Below, one piece after another: positions 1 to 9,610 of a stretch of 64,000 bases of DNA. This DNA is from Veillonellaceae bacterium (GTDB taxonomy: Bacteria; Bacillota; Negativicutes; Veillonellales; Veillonellaceae): assembly GCA_900766245.1 (NCBI GenBank), contig CAAFUR010000029.1, positions 66,870 through 130,869 on the forward strand, read 5' to 3'. Within the stretch, counting starts at the first letter, position 1; each line of letters begins with the position of its first letter. A program made the translations under genes and the position numbers. A model generated the notes under the pieces. The model ran no database searches and was not told the DNA's origin. It was given only the letters and a program-made list of their open reading frames with translations.

Positions 1-102
1 CTCCGCCTTGGGATATTTTTCTTTAAGCAACGCAAGAATCTCCTTGTTTGCCACAGAATTTTCTTCGTGGGTATGACCTGTTACAATTAAAATGTTTTTC
101 AT
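1..102 (-). CDS. Flavodoxin-fold NAD(P)H-dependent oxidoreductase, N-terminal fragment
   Basis: The first 34 codons of a minus-strand gene run off the left edge. The translation starts MKNILIVTGHTHEENSVANK and continues ILALLKEKYPK. The hydrophobic first strand, a loop in the place of the FMN-phosphate loop, and the S-x-x-N-K spacing recall the KefF/MdaB/YwrO group of flavodoxin-like quinone reductases. A good ribosome site (GGGGAGG) lies about 7 bases before the ATG. It follows the metallo-beta-lactamase gene by 43 bp and may belong to the same transcript. The family call rests on the N-terminus only. Confidence 0.6.
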   Translation of the reverse strand, partial: MKNILIVTGHTHEENSVANKEILALLKEKYPKAE

Positions 103-145
103 TTCTATACCTCCCCTAATTTAGATACTTATATGGTACACTCTA

Positions 146-1075
146 TTATCGTTCTCGTTGGATATCATAGTCTGTACCATTTGTCCGAATGGTAACAGTT
201 CCCATCGTATCTGTACGATAGATATCTACATGTTCTTCCAATAAGCGCGCCATAGCTTTCTCCCCTGGATGTCCATAAGAATTATGTAAGCCTGCCGAAA
301 TAACAGCGGCTTCTGGTCGAACAGAACGAATAAAATCTTTTTGACTGGAACCATTACTACCATGATGTCCCACTTTTAAGACTTTACTAGACATTTTTGT
401 ATTTTGCTCTTTAATAAGGCGTGCTTCTTCTTCTTTTTCCGCATCACCAGTCATAAGCATAGAAAACTTACCAAATGTCAATTTACCAACAATGGAGTTA
501 TTATTTTGATGAACTTCACCTTTTTTATCGATCATCACGTCTCCACTCCAAGGGGCATAGACCTCAAAATATGCTCCATTACCTAAATCTAACCAATCAC
601 CTTTATGAAGTGTTTCACGATGAATCTGTTTTGTCTCTATCGTTTTCAAATAGGTTCTATAGGTACCACTATCGATGTCGATACCATTATCATAGACATG
701 TTTAATCGGGATTGCTTTAGCGATAGCATAGAAACCACCAATATGGTCCGCATGAGGATGTGTCAAAATGACATTTTCTAATTCTTTCACACCATATTTT
801 TTTAATAAGGCTACCACCTGTGGTCTATGTTCAATATCGCCTGTATCAATCATGGAAAATCTATCCCCAATTTGGAGTAAAATTGCATCTCCTTGTCCGA
901 TATCCAGTACATGGACCTTCATAGTACCAGTTGGTGCTTGCGTAGATTGACTGACTTCTGTCTTTGCAACATTTGCATTCGCCTGTGAAAGTTCTTTTCC
1001 ACAGCCCAATAGACTAAGTAGTGATACTACCAACACACCTAACAAGAGTAGATATTTATATATTGCTTTTTTCAT
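146..1075 (-). CDS. Secreted metallo-beta-lactamase-fold lipoprotein, ComEC C-terminal-domain-like
   Basis: 309-residue lipoprotein. Residues 1-24 form a type II signal peptide with lipobox L-L-G-C (lipidated Cys25), followed by a Ser/Thr/Gln-rich linker. The metallo-beta-lactamase domain starts near residue 52 and carries the metal motif HPHADH at 106-111, an MIDTG strand before it, and later MLMTGDAE and KVGHHGS elements. This arrangement matches the stand-alone hydrolases related to the C-terminal domain of competence protein ComEC, which may act on nucleic acid; the substrate here is unknown. No ComEC channel domain is present. The gene follows the NAD(P)HX repair gene by 30 bp with a weak ribosome site, so it is probably the tail of the priA operon. 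Confidence 0.8.
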   Translation of the reverse strand: MKKAIYKYLLLLGVLVVSLLSLLGCGKELSQANANVAKTEVSQSTQAPTGTMKVHVLDIGQGDAILLQIGDRFSMIDTGDIEHRPQVVALLKKYGVKELENVILTHPHADHIGGFYAIAKAIPIKHVYDNGIDIDSGTYRTYLKTIETKQIHRETLHKGDWLDLGNGAYFEVYAPWSGDVMIDKKGEVHQNNNSIVGKLTFGKFSMLMTGDAEKEEEARLIKEQNTKMSSKVLKVGHHGSNGSSQKDFIRSVRPEAAVISAGLHNSYGHPGEKAMARLLEEHVDIYRTDTMGTVTIRTNGTDYDIQRER

Positions 1076-1105
1076 TTTGAAGTACTTTCTAATTTCTACG
1101 TATTA

Positions 1106-2698
1106 TCACAGAGGTATCATTCGCACATATCCATCCATAGAGGGTAATACTCGACCAATTCGCTGTGCCACTTCTGTAGGAGTAAATCCTGGACCACAAT
1201 CATCGAGTGCTATATCTCCGGCTCGACTATGGGCATACACAGCAACATTAATAGCATTCATTGGATCCTGCTCTTGATTCAACAGAGAACCAATCACACC
1301 AGCTAATACATCACCCATGCCCCCAGTTCCCATATATGGGTTACCAGTTGTCGTTAGATATACTCTGCCAGCTGGGTTAGCCAGAATCGTTGGTTGTCCT
1401 TTAAGCACTACATATACATTGTACTCTTTCGCAAAGGCACTAGCATATCCAATGGGATCTTTGTTAAGCTCTCCTATACTTTTTCCTGTAAGAGCTGAAA
1501 ATTCACCTAAATGCGGTGTTACTACAACGGCATGCCCTTTTTTACCTAATGTATACGAGCACTGTTTTAATAATGATACATCATTAGAAATCGCTATGAG
1601 ACCATCTGCATCAAGTACCATGTGGCTATCTGTAACAGATTGCATCCATTGAAGTAAATGTTTCCTATCAGTATTACTCCTGCCACCACCAGGGCCAATG
1701 ACTACTGTGCTATTCCCATCTAGTTGTTCTACATTGTTACAATCACGAATCATCATTTCAGGGCGACTCAAGGAACGCAACGCATCTAACTCATTTGTAC
1801 CAGACAGTATAGTGACCTTTCCAGCTCCACTACGTAAAGCTCCTTCAGCACTTAATATGGGAGCCCCATAAACTCCCGGAGAACCACCGACAATATAAAC
1901 ATGTCCATTGGTCCCTTTATGGGCAATAGGTGAACGAGGCTCTACATACAAGGAATCTGCATTGTTCCAATAGATTTCGGACCAATTATGATCAGACTCC
2001 CCTAAGGCATGATGGGGAAAAGGATATCCAATACTGCCTACGGTCATTTTCCCTACATATTGTCGCCCTGGATACATAAGCATTCCCACTTTAGGAGCTA
2101 ATAATGTAATCGTTTCATCTGCTCTGAATGAGGATACATCGGCATTTCCTGTTAAGCCATTTACACCACTAGGAATATCGATAGCAATACATGTTCGTAT
2201 CTCACTATTAGAACGCCATGCTTTACATTGTTCAAAAATAGATGCTATCTGTTCTGGCAATACACCGTGAAAGCCTGTACCAAACACACCATCTACCACA
2301 ATACTCACATCCCGTAATATATGGGAGGGTATTAGATTTCCATTAGACTGCATCATCTCATCAGTCACAATCGTAATCGTATCTTCTAGAGTATGTACCA
2401 CCTTCCATTGTTGTTGAAACAAAGGAGACCCTTCTTCTGGATTCCCACATACAATAACATAGGGAGTCACTTCAGGAACTTCTGTTAGCAAGCGTGCTGC
2501 CGCTAAGGCATCACCACCGTTATTGCCAATGCCACAAAGAAATAAAACTCCCTTTGGCCCCTTTATTTTTTGTATGTATCTATGTACTACCTCAAAAACA
2601 GATCGTCCCGCTTGTTCCATTAAATGAGATACTGGAAGTCCTAAACTTTCAATATATTGATCTACTATGTTAACTTGCTTTGGTGTTAATAGTCGCAT
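1106..2698 (-). CDS. nnr: Bifunctional NAD(P)H-hydrate epimerase / ADP-dependent NAD(P)H-hydrate dehydratase
   Basis: 530 residues with the usual fusion order. An N-terminal YjeF_N epimerase domain (about 1-220) has the dinucleotide loop GIGNNGGDALAAARLL. A C-terminal ribokinase-like carbohydrate-kinase domain (about 245-515) carries the dehydratase signature GTGGMGDVLAG near its end and VIGPGGG in the middle. Together they repair hydrated NADH/NADPH: the epimerase interconverts R and S forms and the dehydratase restores the cofactor using ADP. The start has AGAGGA seven bases upstream. It sits 11 bp after acpS, a neighbour pairing common in Firmicutes, and co-transcription is likely. Confidence 0.93.
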   Translation of the reverse strand: MRLLTPKQVNIVDQYIESLGLPVSHLMEQAGRSVFEVVHRYIQKIKGPKGVLFLCGIGNNGGDALAAARLLTEVPEVTPYVIVCGNPEEGSPLFQQQWKVVHTLEDTITIVTDEMMQSNGNLIPSHILRDVSIVVDGVFGTGFHGVLPEQIASIFEQCKAWRSNSEIRTCIAIDIPSGVNGLTGNADVSSFRADETITLLAPKVGMLMYPGRQYVGKMTVGSIGYPFPHHALGESDHNWSEIYWNNADSLYVEPRSPIAHKGTNGHVYIVGGSPGVYGAPILSAEGALRSGAGKVTILSGTNELDALRSLSRPEMMIRDCNNVEQLDGNSTVVIGPGGGRSNTDRKHLLQWMQSVTDSHMVLDADGLIAISNDVSLLKQCSYTLGKKGHAVVVTPHLGEFSALTGKSIGELNKDPIGYASAFAKEYNVYVVLKGQPTILANPAGRVYLTTTGNPYMGTGGMGDVLAGVIGSLLNQEQDPMNAINVAVYAHSRAGDIALDDCGPGFTPTEVAQRIGRVLPSMDGYVRMIPL

Positions 2699-2709
2699 AG
2701 GTCTATCCT

Positions 2710-3075
2710 CTAATATACAATGACAGTACTCGTAGCATATTCACGACAATGACTAATAGAAACTTGCATCGTTTCATATCCTAAGGCTTTCATTTGTTGT
2801 CCAAAATAGCCTGCACAGGTAAGGACAGGTGCCCCCCATGCATCGTGAGTAATCTCAATATCCTGCCAAGAACCGTGGCGAAATCCTGTCCCCAAGGCTT
2901 TTACACAAGCTTCTTTCGCCGCAAAGATGCCCGCAAAGGATGCTGCTGCTTGTTTGTTACGTCCCCACGCATAGTTTCGTTCGTATTCTGTAAATATTCG
3001 TTGTAAAAAAGTATCCCGTTCAATCGCTTGTTCCATACGATGAATTTCTATGATATCTGTACCTACTCGAATCAT
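2710..3075 (-). CDS. acpS: Holo-[acyl-carrier-protein] synthase
   Basis: Transfers 4'-phosphopantetheine from CoA to the serine of acyl carrier protein, activating fatty acid synthesis. The start chosen (MIRVGTDIIEI) gives 121 residues, normal for AcpS. A further in-frame ATG 21 bases upstream overlaps rpe and lacks a ribosome site, whereas this one has GAGG 7 bases before it. Motifs: GTDIIEIHRM at the N-terminus with the metal-binding Asp, and FAAKEACVKALGTG (about 51-64) with the second metal ligand Glu. It begins one base after the rpe stop codon, indicating tight translational coupling. Confidence 0.93.
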   Translation of the reverse strand: MIRVGTDIIEIHRMEQAIERDTFLQRIFTEYERNYAWGRNKQAAASFAGIFAAKEACVKALGTGFRHGSWQDIEITHDAWGAPVLTCAGYFGQQMKALGYETMQVSISHCREYATSTVIVY

Positions 3076-3076
3076 C

Positions 3077-3724
3077 TTAGCCTCGTAATCTGGCAATCAT
3101 CATCGCTCTATCTTCTGCTCCGAATACAGCAGAACCAGCTACTAATAGAGTAGCCCCTGCTTCACGCACTAATGGAGCTGTTTCCAAGTTAATACCACCA
3201 TCTACTTCTACAACAGCTTTTGTATTGCCTACCGAGTCCAATAGTTCTCGAGCTTGCTTTACTTTTTTTACTGCATTATGAATAAACGATTGGCCGCCAA
3301 ATCCTGGATTTACACTCATAATTAAAATTAAATCTAAATCTTCTGCAATATCTTCCAGTAAGGAAACTGGCGTAGATGGATTTAAAGAAACGCCTGCTTT
3401 CATACCAGTTGCTTTGATAGCTTGAATCAAACGATGCGCATGTGGCACAGTTTCCCAATGAAAGGTGAAATACTCCACACCTATCTTGGCATACTCTTCT
3501 ACATAATCACCTGGATTTTCTACCATTAAATGTACATCAAAAGGCAATTTCGTATGTGGACGCAATGCTTTTACCACAGGAGCACCAAATGTTAGGTTTG
3601 GCACAAAATGTCCATCCATCACATCAATATGTAATAAGTCAGCACCACCTTCTTCGATAGTACGAATATCTTCTCGCAAATTAGAAAAATCTGCCGATAA
3701 CATAGATGGGGCAATTTGAATCAT
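3077..3724 (-). CDS. rpe: Ribulose-phosphate 3-epimerase
   Basis: TIM-barrel epimerase of the pentose phosphate pathway, interconverting D-ribulose 5-phosphate and D-xylulose 5-phosphate. 215 residues from the start MIQIAPSMLSADF. This start has AAAGGAGA at good spacing; an upstream in-frame ATG would lie inside the end of rsgA. Visible motifs are IAPSMLSADF, LHIDVMDGHFVPN with metal-binding His and Asp, SVNPGFGGQ, and the C-terminal VDGGI phosphate loop. The gene follows rsgA by one base, as in many Firmicutes. Confidence 0.95.
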   Translation of the reverse strand: MIQIAPSMLSADFSNLREDIRTIEEGGADLLHIDVMDGHFVPNLTFGAPVVKALRPHTKLPFDVHLMVENPGDYVEEYAKIGVEYFTFHWETVPHAHRLIQAIKATGMKAGVSLNPSTPVSLLEDIAEDLDLILIMSVNPGFGGQSFIHNAVKKVKQARELLDSVGNTKAVVEVDGGINLETAPLVREAGATLLVAGSAVFGAEDRAMMIARLRG

Positions 3725-3725
3725 T

Positions 3726-4586
3726 TTATCGTCTCCTTTGATCTTCAAGTTCTGATTTAATCGTCAAATAGGATTGGTATCGTTGCTCACTAATCTGCCC
3801 ATTAGCTAAGGCATCTTTCACAGAACAAATGGGTTCATGACTATGAGAACAAGGACTAAACTTGCATCCCCTATCATGGTCATCAAATTCGGGGAATGTA
3901 TGCACTAACTCTTCTACAGTCATTCCTGTATGCTCTAGAGCTGAAAATCCTGGTGTATCCATGATAAAGGAACTTTCATCTAAGCTGTATAAAGAGGCAT
4001 GGCGCGTCGTATGGCGACCACGTTTAATCTTATCGCTAACAGCTCCTGTTTGAAAGGCAAAGTTCGGATCTACTGCATTGAGCAAACTACTTTTACCTAC
4101 CCCCGAAGGGCCGGCGAAGGCGCTGATTTTACCATGTAATACATGGCGTAACTCATCAATCCCTTCACCAGTATACGTCGATGTACACAATACAGTGTAA
4201 CCGATTTTTTCATAGATGGATTTCAGTTTTACCGTGTCTTTTGTATGTAAATCATATTTATTAATCACTAGGATGGGAGGTATATGACTATGATGAATCA
4301 TCACTAATAAACGATCCAATAATAAAGGATGAATATCTGGCTCTCGTGCGGCTACTACTACAATGACTTGGTCAATATTGGCAATAGCTGGCCTACGTAA
4401 TGAGTTTCTTCTCTCTTCGATAGAATCAATCCATCCATCTTCTGTAATATTGACCGTATCTCCCACTAAGAGGGAATATCGTTCTTTCTTTAATCGCCCT
4501 CGAACCTTACATTCATGTACATCTCCACTTGGAGTTTGCACATAAAAGTAGCCATTCATATTCTTAATTACAACACCTTGTTTCAT
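3726..4586 (-). CDS. rsgA: Small ribosomal subunit biogenesis GTPase RsgA (YloQ/YjeQ)
   Basis: Circularly permuted GTPase for late 30S subunit maturation. 286 residues: an N-terminal OB fold (about 1-70), then the permuted G motifs with G4 NKYD first, G1 GPSGVGKSSLLNA later, and G3 DTPGF. The C-terminal zinc module has the CKFSPCSHSHEPIC cysteine/histidine cluster. The ribosome site TAGGAGA precedes the ATG. It sits 8 bp downstream of pknB, the usual order in Firmicutes, where RsgA homologues are reported substrates of this kinase; regulation here is inferred. Confidence 0.95.
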   Translation of the reverse strand: MKQGVVIKNMNGYFYVQTPSGDVHECKVRGRLKKERYSLLVGDTVNITEDGWIDSIEERRNSLRRPAIANIDQVIVVVAAREPDIHPLLLDRLLVMIHHSHIPPILVINKYDLHTKDTVKLKSIYEKIGYTVLCTSTYTGEGIDELRHVLHGKISAFAGPSGVGKSSLLNAVDPNFAFQTGAVSDKIKRGRHTTRHASLYSLDESSFIMDTPGFSALEHTGMTVEELVHTFPEFDDHDRGCKFSPCSHSHEPICSVKDALANGQISEQRYQSYLTIKSELEDQRRR

Positions 4587-4594
4587 AGTTTCTC

Positions 4595-6499
4595 CTATAA
4601 GGATTGCTCTTGTACTAATGCATTATTTAAGTACACCTGTACTCGTACATTTCCAGATCCAGACACACTTTTCACAATACGATCTCCAGGCGCATTAGTA
4701 CCATCATAGACAACACGTCCTCCATCGTCATCAATAACTACTAGTTTGATATGCTGAGAGGCACGTCCATTTGGCACTGTTATATCTACTACACCTTTTG
4801 TAGTACCATTTTGTTTGCTATTAGTAGTATCTTTTTTGGTATCTTTTGCTTGGCCTACTAAAGAAATACTTTCATCACGTTTTACAGAAGATCCTGGTGC
4901 TGGGCTCACTTCAGTTACAATTGCAGAATCCTCATTAGAACCTGATATTTTACTAATACTTAAACCTAAATTTCCCAATGCCTCTTTCGCTTCTTTAATC
5001 GTCATACCCACTACATTAGGGATTTCTACCATGGTTGATTTCGTTTCATTAATCGTAATATCTACAGTAGCACCTTTTGAGGCTTTACCTCCAGCTTGTA
5101 AGCCTTGACTAATCACTACACCGTCATCTTTACTAGTATCACTCGTATAGGATATCTTACCAATTGACAATCCCAAGGCTTTCAGTTTCTCCCTAGCTTG
5201 GTCAAAGCTCATACCTTGCAAGTCTGGTATCGTAATATCTCCCGCACCTTTGCTAACTACTAAATGTACCATACGCTGTTCTTTGACAGATTCCCCTGCT
5301 TCAGGACTCTGTGAAATGACCTGCCCTGCCGGCACATCCGAATTCGTTACTTCTGAGCTAGATACCCGTAGATGTCGTTCTTCTAACAATCTCGTAGCTA
5401 CACTTAGTTGTTTACCTACCACATTCGGGACATCCACAGTAGAATTACTCCAGAAGTTACCAAAACTCAAGAAGGCCCATAAAAAGGCAAGTAAGAAAGC
5501 AAATACGGCACCACCAATCACATATTTTTGTGGCAAGCTACCTAATTTTGCCAATATGCCTTCTTGCTGTTCTTCCTCTTCTTCCAAGACCTCTGACTCC
5601 AATGGAGGCAGCACTTGTGTCGCAAAATCATGTTGCATTGGACGTGCTGATGTACCACCACGATAGCCTAATGACATACGTAATGCCTGGATCATTTCAG
5701 AAATGGATCCAAACCGTTTGCCTGGCTCTTTTTCTAAAGCTATCAATACCACCTGCTCTAATTGTGGGGGAATCATAGGATTCTTGATTCGCGGCGCTAC
5801 AACACGGTCTTTCACATGTTGCAAAGCTACACTAACAGGCGTTTCCCCTCTAAATGGAACTTCTCCTGTTAGTAATTCATAGAGAACAACACCTAATGAA
5901 TAAATATCGGTACTCACATTGATGCTCTTACCGCTAGCTTGTTCTGGAGAAATATAATGGGCTGACCCCATAACAGAATTGGTATACATCATCGTCGTAG
6001 CTGAGTTAATAGCTCTGGCAATACCAAAATCTGTTACCTTCACACGTCCAGAATCAGTAATCAATATATTGTGTGGCTTTACGTCACAGTGGACGATGCC
6101 CATCATGTGGGCATGTTCAAGGCCTTCTGCAATGGCTACTGTAATTTTTACAGCTTCTTGCACAGTCACCTGAGCGCCATGATGCTGAATGTATTCTTTC
6201 AACGTACATCCAGATACATATTCCATAATGATGTAATGAAAGCCTTGATCAAATCCAACATCGTACATGCTCACTACATTCGGATGATTCAGCTTCCCTG
6301 CCGCTTGTGCTTCCCGTTTAAAACGAGCCACAAAATCTTGATCACTACCAAAATTTTGATGCAGAATTTTAATAGCCACAGGTCGTCCCAATAGTGTATC
6401 TTTCCCACGATATACATCGGCCATACCACCAACGCCTATCTTCTGTTGTACCTCATAGCGATGGTCAAAGACCAATCCCACTAATGTATGTCTATCCAT
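4595..6499 (-). CDS. pknB: PASTA-domain serine/threonine protein kinase (PknB/PrkC)
   Basis: 634-residue membrane kinase that senses cell-wall fragments. Cytoplasmic kinase domain (about 10-275): GVGGMADVYRG glycine loop, VAIKIL lysine, IVHCDVKPHNILI catalytic loop, and VTDFGIARA. An acidic juxtamembrane stretch precedes one membrane span near 330-352. Three extracellular PASTA repeats follow, opening with VPNVVGKQL, IPDLQGMS and IPNVVGMT, then a Thr/Lys-rich linker and a C-terminal beta-rich segment (about 560-634) that is not a recognisable PASTA repeat. It is encoded 11 bp after its antagonist phosphatase. Confidence 0.95.
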   Translation of the reverse strand: MDRHTLVGLVFDHRYEVQQKIGVGGMADVYRGKDTLLGRPVAIKILHQNFGSDQDFVARFKREAQAAGKLNHPNVVSMYDVGFDQGFHYIIMEYVSGCTLKEYIQHHGAQVTVQEAVKITVAIAEGLEHAHMMGIVHCDVKPHNILITDSGRVKVTDFGIARAINSATTMMYTNSVMGSAHYISPEQASGKSINVSTDIYSLGVVLYELLTGEVPFRGETPVSVALQHVKDRVVAPRIKNPMIPPQLEQVVLIALEKEPGKRFGSISEMIQALRMSLGYRGGTSARPMQHDFATQVLPPLESEVLEEEEEQQEGILAKLGSLPQKYVIGGAVFAFLLAFLWAFLSFGNFWSNSTVDVPNVVGKQLSVATRLLEERHLRVSSSEVTNSDVPAGQVISQSPEAGESVKEQRMVHLVVSKGAGDITIPDLQGMSFDQAREKLKALGLSIGKISYTSDTSKDDGVVISQGLQAGGKASKGATVDITINETKSTMVEIPNVVGMTIKEAKEALGNLGLSISKISGSNEDSAIVTEVSPAPGSSVKRDESISLVGQAKDTKKDTTNSKQNGTTKGVVDITVPNGRASQHIKLVVIDDDGGRVVYDGTNAPGDRIVKSVSGSGNVRVQVYLNNALVQEQSL

Positions 6500-6510
6500 A
6501 AGTCACCTCT

Positions 6511-7209
6511 TTATATACGTCCAAGTACGATTGTTACATTATCTCGTGCTCCCGCATCATACACAAGGTGCACTAAATCTTCCAAAGCTCTACTTTCATT
6601 GTTTTCTTCTGAAAGTACTTGTTCAATCTTAGATTCTTCAATATAACCAGACAAACCATCACTACATAATAGGATACGGTCATTCTGATGCACTTCAACT
6701 ACGCCTGTATCTACTTCTACAGTTTCATACACTCCGATGGCTCGAGTCAACATATTTCGTTTCGGATGATGAATGACTTCCTCTTCAGTAATCGTTCCCG
6801 CTTCTACTAATTGCTGTACCATAGAATGATCTTTTGTCATACGGTGCAAACCATCTTCTCCATACCTGTACAAACGACTATCACCTACATGCGCCCAATA
6901 CAGGGTATCTTCTTTTACATAGGCTACAACTGCTGTTGTGCCCATACCTTCCAGCTCTTTGTAGGATTGGCTCTTTTCATAGACCATGCGATTTGCTTTT
7001 AGAATGGCATTCTTTAATACTTCAACAGACATTTCAGTAGCCTCATTGACTACTTCTACAATGGTATCAACTACCATGGTACTAGCATATTCTCCACCGG
7101 TGTATCCACCCATACCATCTGCTACTATTAGCAGTGGCCCCTGGGCATAAAAACGATCTTCATTACGTTGGCGAACTAATCCAGTTTTACTGATTCCTAA
7201 ACTAATCAT
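6511..7209 (-). CDS. stp: PP2C-family protein phosphatase (Stp/PrpC)
   Basis: Metal-dependent serine/threonine phosphatase that reverses PknB phosphorylation. The chosen start (MISLGISKTGLVRQRNEDRF) gives 232 residues, the usual size, and its ATG overlaps the rlmN stop as ATGA with AAGGGATG upstream; a longer frame into rlmN is not used. Metal-binding aspartates appear in RQRNEDRF, VADGMGGY, CSDGLSGY and GARDNVTIVL. The kinase follows directly, the canonical phosphatase-kinase pair of Firmicutes. Confidence 0.95.
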   Translation of the reverse strand: MISLGISKTGLVRQRNEDRFYAQGPLLIVADGMGGYTGGEYASTMVVDTIVEVVNEATEMSVEVLKNAILKANRMVYEKSQSYKELEGMGTTAVVAYVKEDTLYWAHVGDSRLYRYGEDGLHRMTKDHSMVQQLVEAGTITEEEVIHHPKRNMLTRAIGVYETVEVDTGVVEVHQNDRILLCSDGLSGYIEESKIEQVLSEENNESRALEDLVHLVYDAGARDNVTIVLGRI

Positions 7210-8255
7210 AACATCCCTTCTTTCAAAGATTGTTGATGTTGTATTTTCAACTGTCCACAAGCTGCTTGAATTTCATCGCCCATTTCTTTACGAATTGTCA
7301 CAGACACACCGTAGGATTCTACAATAGACTTAAACTCTTGCATAGCTTTCATAGACGGTTTATATAAATTAATATGTTCATTCCCATTGACAGGAATTAA
7401 GTTAACATTACAATGAGGAAATTGTTTGGCAATAGCACCTAACTCATGAGCTTCTTTTTCAGAGGCATTCACATCTTTAATTAAAATATATTCAAAGGTT
7501 ACACGACGTTCTGTCCGTCGATAATATTCTGCCACAGCATCTAGCACATCTTGTAACGCATAGGTAGCACCGATAGGCATAATTTTCTTTCTACTTTCAT
7601 CTGTAGTAGCGTGCAGTGATAAGGCCAATGTTATGGGTAATTCCATCTCGGCAAAGCGATAAATATTCGGCACTAAGCCACAAGTAGATACGGTCATGCG
7701 ACGATAACCTATATTAAAGCTTTCTTTTTCATGAATGAATTGCAATGCTTCCATCGTATAATCGAAGTTTTGTAATGGCTCTCCAGATCCCATAACAACG
7801 ATGGAGTGCACTTCTTCTTTAATGATGCTTTCAAAGAGTAATAACTGCCCTACAATTTCAGCTACTGTTAGATTACGAAATAAGCCTTCTGTAGTGGAAG
7901 CACAAAAAATACATCCCATCGCACATCCCACTTGAGATGACAAGCACACAGAGTTCCCATAGTGTTGCTTCATCAGTACTGTTTCTACTTGATGACCATC
8001 AGAAAATCTGAGCAATAATTTTTTTGTATTACCATCAGAACTAGTAGATTCCCGCACCACTGTAGGAAGTGTAATCGTACAGTGTGTGCCGAGCCATTCA
8101 CGCATTGTCTGTGGAAGCTGTAACATATCTTCCATAGAGAATACGTGACGTTGATAGATATAATCCATAATCTGTTTCGCTCTAAACTTTGGAAACCCTC
8201 CATCTGTCACAACTTTACTTAATGCTGGCAATGAAAGGCCAATTAATTCTATCAT
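7206..8255 (-). CDS. rlmN: Dual-specificity 23S rRNA/tRNA adenine-C2 methyltransferase
   Basis: Radical-SAM enzyme methylating A2503 of 23S rRNA and A37 of some tRNAs at C2. 349 residues. The iron-sulfur motif CAMGCIFCAS (Cys-x3-Cys-x2-Cys) is in the middle, followed by the GSGEPLQN element and the C-terminal KEMGDEIQAACGQL with the conserved resolving cysteine. The start overlaps the rsmB stop by 4 bp (ATGA), with an AAGGAG ribosome site. The end overlaps the stp start in the same way. Confidence 0.95.
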   Translation of the reverse strand: MIELIGLSLPALSKVVTDGGFPKFRAKQIMDYIYQRHVFSMEDMLQLPQTMREWLGTHCTITLPTVVRESTSSDGNTKKLLLRFSDGHQVETVLMKQHYGNSVCLSSQVGCAMGCIFCASTTEGLFRNLTVAEIVGQLLLFESIIKEEVHSIVVMGSGEPLQNFDYTMEALQFIHEKESFNIGYRRMTVSTCGLVPNIYRFAEMELPITLALSLHATTDESRKKIMPIGATYALQDVLDAVAEYYRRTERRVTFEYILIKDVNASEKEAHELGAIAKQFPHCNVNLIPVNGNEHINLYKPSMKAMQEFKSIVESYGVSVTIRKEMGDEIQAACGQLKIQHQQSLKEGML

Positions 8256-9610
8256 TCGCTCTCCTTACGTAAACGGGCTATAAAAAATCCATCCATATCA
8301 TATACATGTGGCAATAAAGTAACCATAGGGCCTTCTGCTACAAACGGCAACAAGGGAGCCACATCTTCTAAGACGAAATTAGGGTTTTCTTGTAAAAATC
8401 TTTCCACAACCCCTTCATTTTCCAACGTATTTATAGTACACGTAGAATATACCAAATGTCCCCCTACTTTGACATAGGAACTAGCATTTTGCAATATTTG
8501 TTGCTGTAATTTTGGCAATTCTTGTAATTGGGATTCCTCTTTTCGCCAACGCATATCTAATTTCTTCTGTAAGATTCCTAGACCTGAACATGGCGCATCT
8601 ACAAGTACGACATCAAAAGAATCTTTCCATTGTTCTTCATTTACTGTAGCATCGCCTTGTTGAGCCTGTACATTGGACATACCCATGCGTTTTGCGTTTG
8701 CCTGCAACAGTTCTACCTTATGTTCATGAATATCCGTAGCTACGATAGTTCCTGTATTACCCATAAGGGTTGCCATATGCAATGTTTTACCACCCGGTGC
8801 TGCACAGATATCTAAAACCCGCATATGTTGTTGAGGTTGTACTGCATAAGCTACAGCCATAGAGGCTTCGTCCATGAATGTCATCAATCCTTCTTGTACC
8901 CATTTTGCTTCCTGCAATTGACCTTTGTGAGATTTGATGATAATCGCATCTGGAATCATATGACTAGGCTCTACCATCCAGTTTGCCTCTGAAAGCTCTT
9001 CTAATAAATCATGCCGGCTAATTCGTAAGGTATTCACTCGCGCTGTCAATAACGGAGTTTCATTGAACCATTCACAAAGATCTATTGTTTCTTCTAGACC
9101 TCGTTGCTCTATCCACAAATGGACTAACCACAAAGGTTGATTATAAATATAGGAAATTCGTTCCACTTCTGAAGTGGCTAAGGCATCGACTCCGACATCT
9201 TCACGTTCTCTATCTACATTGCGAAGTACAGCGTTAACAAAACGATCGGTACCAGGAGCCACTTTTTTGGCAAGCTTTACACTTTCATTCACCGCAGCAC
9301 TAGATGGTACCTTATCCATATAAAGTAATTGGTACACCCCAAGTCTAAGAATCTCTAGTACAAAAGGAGATAATTTTTTCACTGGTTTCTTGGTAAAGTG
9401 AACGATAACCGCATCCAAGTAGTTTTGACGTCGTACCACACCGTACACTAATTCTGTGAAGAATCTACGATCTAAATCCTCCATCTTCTCTTGCATCATA
9501 TACTGAGGCAATACAATATTGGCATACTTCTTATCTCGATGTATATCTACTAAGGCTTTCATAGCTAGGCGCCGAATATTTTTATGTTCTTTTTTTTGTT
9601 TCGTTTCCAT
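8252..9610 (-). CDS. rsmB: 16S rRNA cytosine-967 C5-methyltransferase
   Basis: 452 residues. An N-terminal NusB-like RNA-binding domain (about 15-145; KALVDIHRDKKYAN, ELVYGVVRRQNYLD, NAVLRN) is followed by a NOL1/NOP2/Sun methyltransferase domain. SAM motif I is DICAAPGGKTLHMA; the active-site pair is in DAPCSGLG and the STCT of VYSTCTINTLENE. The start has AAAGG about ten bases upstream and lies 29 bp inside the preceding DUF116 gene, so the two are translationally coupled. Confidence 0.95.
   Translation of the reverse strand: METKQKKEHKNIRRLAMKALVDIHRDKKYANIVLPQYMMQEKMEDLDRRFFTELVYGVVRRQNYLDAVIVHFTKKPVKKLSPFVLEILRLGVYQLLYMDKVPSSAAVNESVKLAKKVAPGTDRFVNAVLRNVDREREDVGVDALATSEVERISYIYNQPLWLVHLWIEQRGLEETIDLCEWFNETPLLTARVNTLRISRHDLLEELSEANWMVEPSHMIPDAIIIKSHKGQLQEAKWVQEGLMTFMDEASMAVAYAVQPQQHMRVLDICAAPGGKTLHMATLMGNTGTIVATDIHEHKVELLQANAKRMGMSNVQAQQGDATVNEEQWKDSFDVVLVDAPCSGLGILQKKLDMRWRKEESQLQELPKLQQQILQNASSYVKVGGHLVYSTCTINTLENEGVVERFLQENPNFVLEDVAPLLPFVAEGPMVTLLPHVYDMDGFFIARLRKESE

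Noticed and set aside
3725..3748. Longer start of rpe, overlapping rsgA
   Set aside because: The downstream ATG has AAAGGAGA at the right distance and matches the usual family N-terminus.
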